Assembly: GCA_937871355.1 (NCBI GenBank)
Contig: CALMPX010000399.1
Span: 1 to 6,628, forward strand
Direction: 5' to 3'
DNA: 6,628 bases
From: an uncultured Bdellovibrio sp.
Lineage (GTDB): Bacteria; Bdellovibrionota; Bdellovibrionia; Bdellovibrionales; Bdellovibrionaceae
Shown here piece by piece: positions 1 to 6,452 of the stretch. Under the pieces are notes generated by a model that did not search any database, was not told the origin of the DNA, and was given only the letters and a program-made list of their open reading frames with translations. The translations under genes were made by a program, and so were the position numbers. Each line of letters begins with the position of its first letter. The first letter of the stretch is position 1.

Positions 1-777
1 GGCATTAGCTAAAGTGATATTATCTAAAGTCAGTGCTGTTGATTTTTTAGAGAGAGGTTGTTTGAATCCGACTCCAGCTCCGGCCCAGCATTCAAAATGA
101 TTTGAAATATAGTTGTAGCGAGCCAGTCCACCTAAAGTTATATAGCTGATGTCGACGTTACAATCACGTGAACTCTTCCCATCACAAACTAAATTGTTAG
201 CCGTTCCTGACGCCTTAAGTATTTCGTATCCTCCAAAACCTTGAATATAAAAGTTTTCACCCATGGGATAGGCCAGGCTGACATTCAGGCCGATATTATT
301 TCCTTTCATGTCGACGGTTTCTTGAGTGGCAAAAGGATTAGCAACAGTTTGTTGTAATGTGGAAATTGTATCTAGGCTTGATTTAATATTAAAAGCAATT
401 TTGTTTAAATCATGCCTGATAAAGCTGGCCGATTGACTTGACATTTTTTTTTCTGAATCTTGATTGGTATCTTGAGCGGCTACCGGCCCCATTCCTTTAG
501 ATAAAATTTTATCATTCAGTTTAGCTGTACCTTTGGTAATTTTTCCCACGGCTTTGTCGGATTTGACCGTTATAATTTCAATGATGGCGGTTTTTTTATT
601 ACTTTCGTTCAGAGCAAAGAATTGTTCACCCACTTGAGCTGCTGTTCCATCTAAGGAAATGAGAACTTTCCCGTTTTTAATTTGTTGAATAGTCCCTGCA
701 AAAACATTTGAGTTCAATGCAAACGTCAAAAGCCATAATACACTGATCAAATTAAATATCCGATTTGATATATTCAT
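1..777 (-). CDS. Probable outer-membrane beta-barrel protein with N-terminal beta-rich domain (partial, 3' end off the window)
   Basis: The frame is open from the ATG at 777 to the window edge, giving 259 residues without a stop; the C-terminus is missing. Residues 1-27 form a classic Sec signal peptide with a hydrophobic core (LISVLWLLTFAL) and a signal peptidase I site after NVFA. Residues 28-95 look like a small beta-rich domain, with short alternating hydrophobic strands (KVLISL, AIIEIITV, AVGKIT) joined by glycines. Residues 96-155 are a polar, partly helical linker. From about 160 onward, amphipathic strands with aromatic and glycine residues (NNIGLNVSLAYPMG, NFYIQGFGGYE, ISYITLGGLARYNYI, FECWAGAGVGF) suggest the first half of an OmpA/OmpW-sized barrel. 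Cys198 and Cys206 could pair in a surface loop. The start overlaps the upstream lipoprotein gene by 26 bp. The family was not identified; surface or porin-like roles are only inference. Confidence 0.8.
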   Translation of the reverse strand, partial: MNISNRIFNLISVLWLLTFALNSNVFAGTIQQIKNGKVLISLDGTAAQVGEQFFALNESNKKTAIIEIITVKSDKAVGKITKGTAKLNDKILSKGMGPVAAQDTNQDSEKKMSSQSASFIRHDLNKIAFNIKSSLDTISTLQQTVANPFATQETVDMKGNNIGLNVSLAYPMGENFYIQGFGGYEILKASGTANNLVCDGKSSRDCNVDISYITLGGLARYNYISNHFECWAGAGVGFKQPLSKKSTALTLDNITLANA

Positions 778-1069
778 ATATACAGTATTCTCCTTTAAAA
801 TTATTCGATTCAAATACCGACGTTTGGTTAATTTGATGTTCCCAGATCGAATATTTTTCAGGTTCAATGTAAACTAACTTTGAAGCTGAGGCATTTTGAA
901 TAACCGACGTGTGAGAGCATGATTTGATTTGTAAATTTTTAACTTTGAAATCCGGGTATTCAGCTTCGAAATCTTTTCGTTCGGGCGAGCGGTAAATGGT
1001 GCAGCCCGCAAGGTTCAATGTAGATAATGCGATAAAAAAAACTAAGATGTAATGACTATGGTGGCGCAT
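752..1069 (-). CDS. Small lipoprotein of unknown function
   Basis: This encodes about 105 residues starting at the ATG at 1069. The N-terminus is a lipoprotein signal: a short basic/His segment (MRHHSH), a hydrophobic core (YILVFFIALSTLN) and the lipobox LAGC, with Cys23 as the lipidated residue. Position +2 is Thr, which under the E. coli rule would favour the outer membrane. The mature part is about 82 residues, polar and Tyr/Glu/Ser-rich, with two further cysteines (SCSHTS, EYCIYEY) that could form a disulfide. An in-frame GTG at 1120 would add 17 residues, but it lies in the terminator hairpin behind ssb and would bury the lipoprotein signal, so the ATG is preferred even though it lacks a clear Shine-Dalgarno. 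The 3' end overlaps the next gene by 26 bp. No family is recognised. A partner role with the following barrel protein is inference. Confidence 0.7.
   Translation of the reverse strand: MRHHSHYILVFFIALSTLNLAGCTIYRSPERKDFEAEYPDFKVKNLQIKSCSHTSVIQNASASKLVYIEPEKYSIWEHQINQTSVFESNNFKGEYCIYEYIKSDI
790..796 (-). promoter_or_regulatory. Shine-Dalgarno for the barrel gene, inside the lipoprotein coding sequence
   Basis: On the minus strand this reads AAAGGAG, a strong ribosome-binding match, lying 12 nt before the ATG at 777. The spacing is longer than the usual 5-9 nt, but no in-frame ATG, GTG or TTG lies closer, and the signal peptide begins directly at this ATG. Because the site is within the last codons of the lipoprotein gene, translation of the two genes may be coupled. 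Confidence 0.6.
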
Positions 1070-1095
1070 ACAAATAGTTTGACGGGATTTGATGC

Positions 1096-1129
1096 AAAAG
1101 AAAAGGCCTAAGTTTATCACTTAGGCCTT
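1096..1129 (-). terminator. Intrinsic terminator behind ssb
   Basis: A perfect 10-bp stem (AAGGCCTAAG at 1103-1112 against CTTAGGCCTT at 1120-1129) can extend by one T-A pair, leaving a 5-nt loop. In the minus direction it is followed by TTTTCTTTT (1104-1096). It lies 36 bp past the ssb stop. It separates ssb from the lipoprotein/barrel pair, which therefore probably has its own promoter. The other direction lacks a good T-tract. Confidence 0.85.
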
Positions 1130-1164
1130 ATTTCGTCATAAAATGAACGACTATTTTTTCTAAA

Positions 1165-1614
1165 TTAGAACGGAATGTCTTCGCTTTGGTTAAAGCTTGG
1201 TTCAGGTCCGAAATCACCGAAGTTGAAATCATTTCCTGAAGACTGGTTCATGCCAGCAGACGTATCTGTCGAGGCTCCTGCCGCATTTCCGGCTCCTAAG
1301 AATTGAACGGTTGAAGCCACGATATCCGTTGCGTATTTCTTTTGTCCGTTGTCTTCCCAAGAACGAGTTTGAAGTTTTCCTTCTACATAAACTTGACGAC
1401 CTTTAGCTAAATATTTACCGCAAAGTTCGGCCAGTTTACCCCATACAGTGACACGATGCCATTCAGTACGTTCTTGTTTTTGTCCGTTTTTATCGACCCA
1501 CGATTCGCTTGTAGCGACGTTTAAACGTGTTACTGTTGAGCCTTGACCAACAGCTTTCATTTCAGGATCTTGTCCCAAGCGTCCTACGATGATAACTTTA
1601 TTTATTCCAGCCAT
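1165..1614 (-). CDS. ssb: Single-stranded DNA-binding protein (SSB)
   Basis: This is a 149-residue SSB. It coats single-stranded DNA during replication, recombination and repair, and recruits partners through its C-terminal tip. The OB-fold spans about residues 3-108, beginning MAGINKVIIVGRLGQDPE, with the conserved stretches NVATSESW, RTEWHRVTVWGKLAE, YLAKGRQVYVEGKLQTR and YATDIVA. Trp39, Trp52 and Trp86 align with the DNA-stacking tryptophans 40, 54 and 88 of E. coli SSB as I recall it, and Trp58 takes the place of Phe60. A Gly/Ser/Asn-rich linker (109-143) leads to the acidic tip SEDIPF, the binding motif for exonuclease I, RecO, PriA and others. The length is typical of the family, and the protein looks intact. 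The start is fixed by a GGAGGG site just upstream. It is followed by a strong terminator. It follows gspN on the same strand after 165 bp and is functionally unrelated to it. Confidence 0.98.
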   Translation of the reverse strand: MAGINKVIIVGRLGQDPEMKAVGQGSTVTRLNVATSESWVDKNGQKQERTEWHRVTVWGKLAELCGKYLAKGRQVYVEGKLQTRSWEDNGQKKYATDIVASTVQFLGAGNAAGASTDTSAGMNQSSGNDFNFGDFGPEPSFNQSEDIPF

Positions 1615-1617
1615 ATT

Positions 1618-1623
1618 CCCTCC
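1618..1623 (-). promoter_or_regulatory. Shine-Dalgarno of ssb
   Basis: Minus-strand GGAGGG lies 3 nt before the ATG at 1614 (TTGGAGGGAATATG). It is the strongest ribosome-binding site in the window and fits a highly expressed SSB. The spacing is a little short if measured from the last G, but is normal from the core GGAG. Confidence 0.75.
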
Positions 1624-1641
1624 AATTTAAAAATCCTTTCC

Positions 1642-1660
1642 ACACTGAAATGTTCAGAGT
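1642..1660 (-). promoter_or_regulatory. Imperfect dyad in the ssb leader, possible operator near a TTGACT -35 candidate
   Basis: The 19-bp dyad ACTCTGAA-CAT-TTCAGTGT (minus strand) has seven of eight arm positions complementary around a 3-nt centre. TTGACT (1670-1665), a five-of-six match to the sigma70 -35 box, lies just upstream. With a 17-bp spacer, the -10 position falls on the distal arm as CAGTGT, a poor match. Another weak -10-like TACAAT sits at 1738-1733 without a good -35. A repressor site over the ssb promoter (for example SOS control) is a possibility only; the dyad does not match a LexA motif I know for this group. Confidence 0.3.
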
Positions 1661-1779
1661 AATGAGTCAATCAGGAACTTCTGATTTGCAAATTCATTAA
1701 GCACAACGAGGACCGTTTTAAACGATGAGCCTATTGTAGATGAGGGATATGCCTAGGCGGTAACCGGAATAGCGATTTT

Positions 1780-2172
1780 TTACTGTAAGGGAGTCATTTG
1801 AGGAGGAGCGCCCGGACTCATAGAAACCAATTTGAATTTATAGCGAGTGCCTGCAGGGTCAACGCTTTGGAAGCGATCTATGAAGCTTAAAAAGAACGAG
1901 GCGCGGTCTTTAAAGCTTGGCTTTGCCACAAGATCAATCGCCAAACTGTAACCATTAACGACCGGGAACATTTGACCATTTATATTTTGAACGACAAGGT
2001 TCAGGTCGCCTTTTACTGTTCCAGATAAATCATCCGAAGCTGTTCCTAATCGCATTGTATCGATAACATATTTACCAGCTTGATATTTTGATTTTAAATC
2101 AATACTTGAGAACTTGATTTCAGGTAGGTTCAAACTTCCCATGTCTGGCAGATTAATATTTCCACCGGCCAA
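1780..2172 (-). CDS. gspN: GspN C-terminal part, downstream of the frameshift
   Basis: This frame carries the C-terminal 130 or so residues of GspN, continuing the upstream piece after a -1 change of frame near 2180. It reads NFELAGGNINLP, then a conserved-looking segment with GTASDDLSGTVKGDLNLVVQ, SLAIDLVAKPSF, FFLSFIDRF and GTRYKFKLVSM, ending in a proline-rich tail (PGAPPQMTPLQ). This matches the end of GspN proteins, which are AsmA-like periplasmic beta-rich proteins of some T2SS. The TTG at 2172 is only the first possible start codon in the open frame and has no ribosome-binding site, so separate translation is unlikely. The absence of any further stop or shift, and the well-preserved family pattern, point to a very recent mutation or a sequencing error rather than old decay. 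No terminator follows the stop at 1780. Confidence 0.75.
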   Translation of the reverse strand: MAGGNINLPDMGSLNLPEIKFSSIDLKSKYQAGKYVIDTMRLGTASDDLSGTVKGDLNLVVQNINGQMFPVVNGYSLAIDLVAKPSFKDRASFFLSFIDRFQSVDPAGTRYKFKLVSMSPGAPPQMTPLQ

Positions 2173-2747
2173 TTCAAAATTTGAATCGTCGCGATAAGAT
2201 CGCCATCAGGTTGCTCGGCAAAAGTTAAGTCGACCAGGGCTTGCGCATTGAGCTTCAGACGTCCGGAAAGGGGTAAAGATAAATCTAAAGTATGACGTAA
2301 ATCTTTCAATGAAATTTTATCTAAAGAAATTTCGACATTTGATTTTGGATTATCAGCTTTATTTTTAGCATTGCTGGGATTGATTTTAATGACCGCATTT
2401 CCTGATAAAATACCTTCTGCGGTGACTTGGCCACCTGGTTTTTTAGAAATGAGAGCCAAAATTGAAGGTGACGCTGATAAATGAGTGATGGTTAAATTTT
2501 CAATTGTTTTTGTTTCTAACAAAACATTATCCATACCGATTGAAGGAGAAAGTGGATTTATATGAAGTTTATCAAACTGAATGTAAATTTGGTTTCCAGT
2601 TAAAGTCGAAACTTTCGATGAAACAAAATCACTGAGATCTCCTAAGGGAAATAAAACGACAGCAAATACAACAAAGAAGATAAGAGTTAGAAAAATCTTA
2701 CCAAAGTTATTTTTAATAAATCTAAAAAAACGTATTAGATAATTCAT
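2130..2747 (-). CDS. gspN: GspN N-terminal part, truncated by frameshift (type II secretion accessory protein)
   Basis: This is the first part of GspN, an accessory T2SS protein anchored in the inner membrane with an AsmA-like periplasmic body. As it stands the frame gives 205 residues; residues 1-189 are genuine GspN and the last 16 (ILNWPVEILICQTWEV) are out of frame. A basic N-terminus is followed by one membrane helix at about 17-34 (KIFLTLIFFVVFAVVLFP). Then come beta-rich segments with the recurrent pattern of hydrophobic strands and short turns (IQFDKLHINPLSPSIGMDNVLLE, VTAEGILSGNAVIKIN, LPLSGRLKLNAQALVDLTF). The ATG overlaps the gspM stop as ATGA, so translation is probably coupled; there is no strong Shine-Dalgarno. 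Adding one base near 2180 joins it to the C-terminal piece and gives a 322-residue protein, which I recall as near the normal size for GspN. Confidence 0.85.
   Translation of the reverse strand: MNYLIRFFRFIKNNFGKIFLTLIFFVVFAVVLFPLGDLSDFVSSKVSTLTGNQIYIQFDKLHINPLSPSIGMDNVLLETKTIENLTITHLSASPSILALISKKPGGQVTAEGILSGNAVIKINPSNAKNKADNPKSNVEISLDKISLKDLRHTLDLSLPLSGRLKLNAQALVDLTFAEQPDGDLIATIQILNWPVEILICQTWEV
2176..2182 (-). other. gspN: Frameshift point in gspN (short A and T runs)
   Basis: The minus strand here reads CAAATTTTGAA. With one more A (CAAAATTTTGAA) the reading becomes IQ-NFELAGGN; with one more T it becomes IQ-IFELAGGN. Either restores one open frame from 2747 to 1780. The restored A version is a perfect 14-bp palindrome (TTCAAAATTTTGAA). 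The existing codons (CAA ATT TTG) do not form a standard X-XXY-YYZ slippery heptamer in phase. Confidence 0.8.
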
Positions 2748-3454
2748 TCGGTTTCACTCGCAGGAGGCGCAACATCGTCAGAAGCTTTTTTCTTTTTATT
2801 TTTAGATGGAGGTTCTAAATCCGGAGCCGCTTCGATGATCGGTTGCGGCACATTGAAAGCATAAAGTTTATAAGTCACATCAAAGTAACCGGTCTTGCCT
2901 TCGGTCGCTGTCATCTCTAAATCTTTAACTTTAACAGAAGCTGAAATATTAGAGAGCTGTGTTCCGATGTCAACGGCCTGGCGAACATTCAAGCTCGACA
3001 ACTGAATAGCCACAACGCTATTCACGAGCTTAGGTAAGATAAGACGACCGTCCGCCTCAATAACTCCAACTGAAACAATTTGTTGCGGAAGAAGTTGTGC
3101 CGTCGATAACATAGTTTGAACTTGAGAAACCAATTCACCACCTTGCGGAGGCTGTGGTAGTGATGAAACGGAACTTGATTCGCGATATGTCTTAAATAAA
3201 TCGCGTAGCAAATCTCGTTTAACTTCGAATTCGGCAACAAGATCATGTGAAACTTGAAGCTGGCTCGTCGGGTAGAATAAGAGCGCAAATAAAATGAATA
3301 AAACAGATACATAGCGAGTCACTTTTTGACCGTTTGGAGTTAAGCTTTGGTATTTTTCATCACCTTTTTGATAAAGATCAGTCTCTTTGATTTTTTCAAT
3401 CAACTCTGTAAACTTTTCTTTTAATTGGTCTCTGATTTCCTCTAGTCGACTCAT
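2744..3454 (-). CDS. gspM: Type II secretion system inner-membrane protein GspM
   Basis: This is a 236-residue bitopic protein of the T2SS assembly platform. GspM pairs with GspL and links the inner-membrane complex to the pseudopilus. A charged, helical cytoplasmic N-terminus (1-40) leads to the typical GspM stretch YQSLTPNGQKVTRY just before a single membrane helix at about 47-62 (TRYVSVLFILFALLFY). A helical, coiled-coil-like segment follows (70-92), then a periplasmic ferredoxin-like domain of the PilO/GspM type at about 108-202. The C-terminus is a low-complexity tail (209-236) with a lysine cluster and Pro/Ala/Ser/Glu residues. Identification rests on topology, the membrane-proximal motif and its position between gspL and gspN, since GspM sequences are poorly conserved. 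The start overlaps the gspL stop by 4 bp (ATGA), with GAGG at 3467-3464 nine nt upstream. The end overlaps gspN in the same way. Confidence 0.88.
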   Translation of the reverse strand: MSRLEEIRDQLKEKFTELIEKIKETDLYQKGDEKYQSLTPNGQKVTRYVSVLFILFALLFYPTSQLQVSHDLVAEFEVKRDLLRDLFKTYRESSSVSSLPQPPQGGELVSQVQTMLSTAQLLPQQIVSVGVIEADGRLILPKLVNSVVAIQLSSLNVRQAVDIGTQLSNISASVKVKDLEMTATEGKTGYFDVTYKLYAFNVPQPIIEAAPDLEPPSKNKKKKASDDVAPPASETE

Positions 3455-5124
3455 TTAATTAGACCTCGATCAGTTTTAAAGCTGAGGCTGAAAGCGACGC
3501 GATTTGCGACGGCCGCCAAAGTCGTCGGTTCTTCGGTGACCTTGTTATCTGATGACAAAGTTGTTAGTTTAGTCGAAAACAAACTGATTTCACGTGGGGA
3601 GTTAGCGTAGCCAGAAATTTTAACGGCGTCATCGATAATACTGACATGAGTGACATCGATCTTACTTTGAGCTTTATCCGGAGATGAGTCGCTAATTTTT
3701 TTGAGAATATCCATCGCCGAAGTCATTTTCGAAACGCGATTTAAAGCTTTCATTTCTTGATCTCGTTTTTTATGTTCCGTGATATATTTTTTAACGCCTT
3801 TTTCATTAGCTTGCTTTTTAGGGAGCTTCGCCACTGATTTTGCTTTTGAGGATATGACTTCAGCACCCTTTTCATTTAAATCAACAGAAAAAGATTCGCG
3901 AAAGTAAGCCCACGAGAATAAAACGACTAAAGCGGCAGCGCTCACTTGAAGTAATTTTCCCCAATCATTCCAGAAAGCTTTAATGAAACTATTTTGATTA
4001 ATAAAATCGCCCTTAAGAAATTGCAGAGCGGGATTTTTGGGTTTTTTGAAAGCTTCAATGGCAATACCTAAAGCCGTTCCAAATTGAGCGATAATTTTAT
4101 TTTCGGGGATCGAACTATTAAGCGGGGCCGTCATGTAATTACCGATGAGGTTAACTGGATTACACGCCACTTCGAGTTGTTGCGTGAGGTAGGCACCTAA
4201 GTTCGGTAATAGACTAAATCCACCTGTGAAATAAACTGAGGCAATATTGGCATTCAATTCGCTTTCAATTTCTAAAAATGACATTTGAAGGTCGCGAACG
4301 AGATCGCGTAGACATTTTTCAATTAACGCCGAAACATTAGCGTCGTCGAAATTAAGTTGAGATTTGTTTAAATAAAGAGAAGCCGTCGTTTGCAACATTT
4401 TTTGTGCTTCAATGTATGGAAGCTGATAGCGTTTGACCAAATCTTGGATAATAAAGTCAGCGCCCCACATTAGACTTCGTGTAAAAACCACGCGATTATT
4501 TATTTTTGCACAGAGTAAAGTTTTTTTATGTCCAATATTAAGAAAAACTTCTGTCGCTTTTTGTGTTTTGATTTCACCGTCGGCCACATTAAGCAAGCTA
4601 TCTTGAGATAAGGGCGGCGCAACCCACCAGTCTTCAAGAAGATTAGAAAATGCAAAACCTTCTAACGTGACAATTTTCAAATCAATTCCAAAGTCTTTGG
4701 CCAGCGAGATGATTCTTTCTATGTGGGTCTTTGGAACAGCTATAGCTAACGTTTCAGAAGAATTGCCGATGTATCTTATTGTTTTAAAATCAAATATACA
4801 TGTATCCGGATCAAAAGGTATGTCTTCTTCCATTTCAAACGAAAGACTTTTTTGAATTTTAATTCGATCAGAGAAGGGGAAAACTTTTTTTCTAATCGTG
4901 GCTTTTTCCTGACGGATAGCCATGACAAAAGTCACCTGTGTCTGATCTGTTTTACTGAAAAGACTTCGTAGAAATTCAATGCATTCAATTTCTTTATCAT
5001 GCTGAGAGCTTTGAACACTTAATTTTTTTTCAAAAATAGATTGAATGGTCAGATTTTTTTTATTTTGGACAAGCTCGACTATTTTTACTGAATCTTCTCC
5101 AAGATCAATACCAATAGCTTTCAT
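3451..5124 (-). CDS. gspL: Type II secretion system protein GspL (PilM-like plus PilN-like)
   Basis: This 557-residue protein belongs to the T2SS inner-membrane platform; GspL recruits the ATPase GspE on the cytoplasmic side and pairs with GspM. Residues 1-355 are an actin-like, PilM-type domain. The first phosphate-binding motif is GIDLGEDSVKIVEL (5-18), the PilM hallmark SFEMEEDIPFD lies at 95-105, a second phosphate-like motif EVFLNIGHKKTLL at 192-204, and the adenosine-type motif VYFTGGFSLLPNLGAYL at 297-313. One membrane helix lies at about 391-408 (LLQVSAAALVVLFSWAYF). After a Lys-rich helical stretch, a periplasmic PilN-like ferredoxin fold follows (about 465-557), including MDILKKIS and VSIIDDAVKISGYA. 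The ATG at 5124 gives the expected MKAIGIDLG start and has GAAGGG (5135-5130) upstream. A 38-bp gap separates it from gspK. ATP binding is likely by homology, not proven. Confidence 0.93.
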   Translation of the reverse strand: MKAIGIDLGEDSVKIVELVQNKKNLTIQSIFEKKLSVQSSQHDKEIECIEFLRSLFSKTDQTQVTFVMAIRQEKATIRKKVFPFSDRIKIQKSLSFEMEEDIPFDPDTCIFDFKTIRYIGNSSETLAIAVPKTHIERIISLAKDFGIDLKIVTLEGFAFSNLLEDWWVAPPLSQDSLLNVADGEIKTQKATEVFLNIGHKKTLLCAKINNRVVFTRSLMWGADFIIQDLVKRYQLPYIEAQKMLQTTASLYLNKSQLNFDDANVSALIEKCLRDLVRDLQMSFLEIESELNANIASVYFTGGFSLLPNLGAYLTQQLEVACNPVNLIGNYMTAPLNSSIPENKIIAQFGTALGIAIEAFKKPKNPALQFLKGDFINQNSFIKAFWNDWGKLLQVSAAALVVLFSWAYFRESFSVDLNEKGAEVISSKAKSVAKLPKKQANEKGVKKYITEHKKRDQEMKALNRVSKMTSAMDILKKISDSSPDKAQSKIDVTHVSIIDDAVKISGYANSPREISLFSTKLTTLSSDNKVTEEPTTLAAVANRVAFSLSFKTDRGLIK

Positions 5125-5162
5125 GTCGTCCCTTCAATGTTGTGAGAGCTGCTTAAACAGCT

Positions 5163-6452
5163 TTATATCTCTGACCAGTATACGATGCGAGGCCGACCTT
5201 TGGGAAGAGGTTCTTTAGTTTGAGCGCCTGACGTAGGTCCAGTTTTAGCAGGAGTAGCGGGTGTCTGCCCCGATGAGACTTGTTGTTGTGTCTGAGCGTC
5301 TTTTTTTTCTTTGTCGACGTAAGATTTGACCTGTGAAGCCATCTTATTGATATCGATAGCAACGGCTACGAGTTTTTTCTGAACGGCTCCTTTTCCTGAG
5401 CCCGATCGGCCGGTGGCTTGAATTCTAAAATTAAGGACTTTATCACAATTGAAAGGAATTTTTTTAAACTCAGAATCGACTTGCGATCCGTGACTCAGAA
5501 TAAAATTTTTGAAATCATTACGACATTCATCACTGCTGGCCCCTTTGAACGAACCACCTTTGTCAGGATCGTCGCGTCGTTCTAAGACTTCTTTAATGCT
5601 TTCGTCATTAATGCCTTTATCTAAACTTTTGAGAACTTTAGATGGAGCTAGATTTGGATTAATGGCTTTCATGCCGTAAATGGTTATTTGCGGTGCCAGT
5701 AGGGAAAAAAACTCATCGGTCATTCCGGGAATAAGTCTGAGCTCGTCTAAAGTTCTAAAACCACGGTTTGGTGGGTAGTCCTCGCCTAAAGATTGAAAGG
5801 CGAGGCGCTTATCTCCGCCATTTTTTGATTGATTATTCGGATTGTCCGAAATCCAATCGGTCATACGATTAATCAGTTCAGTGAAATTAAAGTTTTGATA
5901 CAGATCACGGAACTCATCATTGGTGTCTACTTGTTGCTGAAATATATTCAGCAATTGTTTGGTTGTTGTTGAACGTAGGACTTCAGACGGTGAGGCCAAA
6001 TCATTGATATCAATTTTAGAACCTTCATCAGAAATCATATGATCATATTGTCCGTCGAAAAGCGCGGCCTTACTTTTTTCTTCAGAGGAATCTTTATCGC
6101 TTGTGCTCATGGCTCCTGTTATTGGGAGAGGCCAGCCGAAGGGGAATTTCCATATTTGATCTATTTCCTGAGCGAAACCGGGTGGCAATTGCATACCTGA
6201 TATTTGTTGATAAATTTTTATTCTTAATAAGGCCACATCCATACTATTGCGAGCAGCATAATAGGCTTTAATACGATTTATTTCCTGTGAATTGACAACA
6301 TATTCGATCGCCGAGTCTTTTGAAACTTCGCTGGCTAAATACACCATAAGTATCAGTGAAGTCATAGCCATGAGCATAGCAATCCCATTTTTTTTGGTAG
6401 AGCGAAGTGGATTGTATTTTAAACGGGAGTGGATTTTTTTAAATAAGCTCAT
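5163..6452 (-). CDS. gspK: Type II secretion system minor pseudopilin GspK
   Basis: GspK caps the pseudopilus with GspI and GspJ; here it is 429 residues. A basic leader (1-23) ends in KKNG, the expected prepilin peptidase site before IAML. It is followed by a hydrophobic helix (24-41, IAMLMAMTSLILMVYLAS). The usual Glu at mature position 5 is absent, as is normal for GspK. Family hallmarks follow in order: AYYAARNSMDVALLRI (63-78), DEGSKIDINDL (142-152), RMTDWISDNPNN (196-207, a likely metal-binding loop region) and GFRTLDELRLIPGMTDEFF (231-249, helix-hairpin-helix-like). Cys310 and Cys336 may form a disulfide. Residues about 383-418 form a Gln/Ser/Thr/Pro/Ala-rich stretch, ending RPRIVYWSEI. 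The ATG overlaps the gspJ stop (ATGA) with no strong Shine-Dalgarno, so coupling to gspJ is likely. The gene looks intact. Confidence 0.95.
   Translation of the reverse strand: MSLFKKIHSRLKYNPLRSTKKNGIAMLMAMTSLILMVYLASEVSKDSAIEYVVNSQEINRIKAYYAARNSMDVALLRIKIYQQISGMQLPPGFAQEIDQIWKFPFGWPLPITGAMSTSDKDSSEEKSKAALFDGQYDHMISDEGSKIDINDLASPSEVLRSTTTKQLLNIFQQQVDTNDEFRDLYQNFNFTELINRMTDWISDNPNNQSKNGGDKRLAFQSLGEDYPPNRGFRTLDELRLIPGMTDEFFSLLAPQITIYGMKAINPNLAPSKVLKSLDKGINDESIKEVLERRDDPDKGGSFKGASSDECRNDFKNFILSHGSQVDSEFKKIPFNCDKVLNFRIQATGRSGSGKGAVQKKLVAVAIDINKMASQVKSYVDKEKKDAQTQQQVSSGQTPATPAKTGPTSGAQTKEPLPKGRPRIVYWSEI

Noticed and set aside
1070..1120. GTG start at 1120 for the lipoprotein
   Set aside because: The codon lies in the loop and stem of the ssb terminator and would put 17 extra residues before a typical lipoprotein signal. 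The ATG at 1069 fits better.
1684..1693. Perfect 10-bp palindrome ATTTGCAAAT upstream of ssb
   Set aside because: It is short and AT-rich, of the kind expected by chance, and it does not extend beyond 10 bp. It was not scored as an operator.
2176..2183. Programmed -1 ribosomal frameshift in gspN
   Set aside because: The phase is CAA ATT TTG, which is not an X-XXY-YYZ slippery heptamer. No strong downstream stem was seen. A simple one-base deletion explains the data better.
2785..2804. A-rich stretch in the gspM tail (AAAAATAAAAAGAAAAAAG on the minus strand) as a slippage site
   Set aside because: In phase it reads AAA AAT AAA AAG AAA AAA GCT, with no A-AAA-AAG heptamer. The frame continues normally to a stop that overlaps gspN, so nothing requires a shift.
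3022..3312. Minus-strand open frame of 96 codons within gspM
   Set aside because: It lies in another frame of a gene with clear GspM features. Its composition is Tyr/Arg/Leu-heavy without domain signs, and there is no start context.
4667..4855. Plus-strand open frame of 62 codons inside gspL
   Set aside because: It is antisense to the well-conserved PilM-like domain, has no ribosome-binding site and shows no protein-like features, so it is a shadow of gspL.
5153..5362. Minus-strand open frame of 69 codons overlapping the 3' end of gspK
   Set aside because: It is an alternative frame of the low-complexity GspK tail, rich in Lys/Arg/His as expected from a shifted reading.
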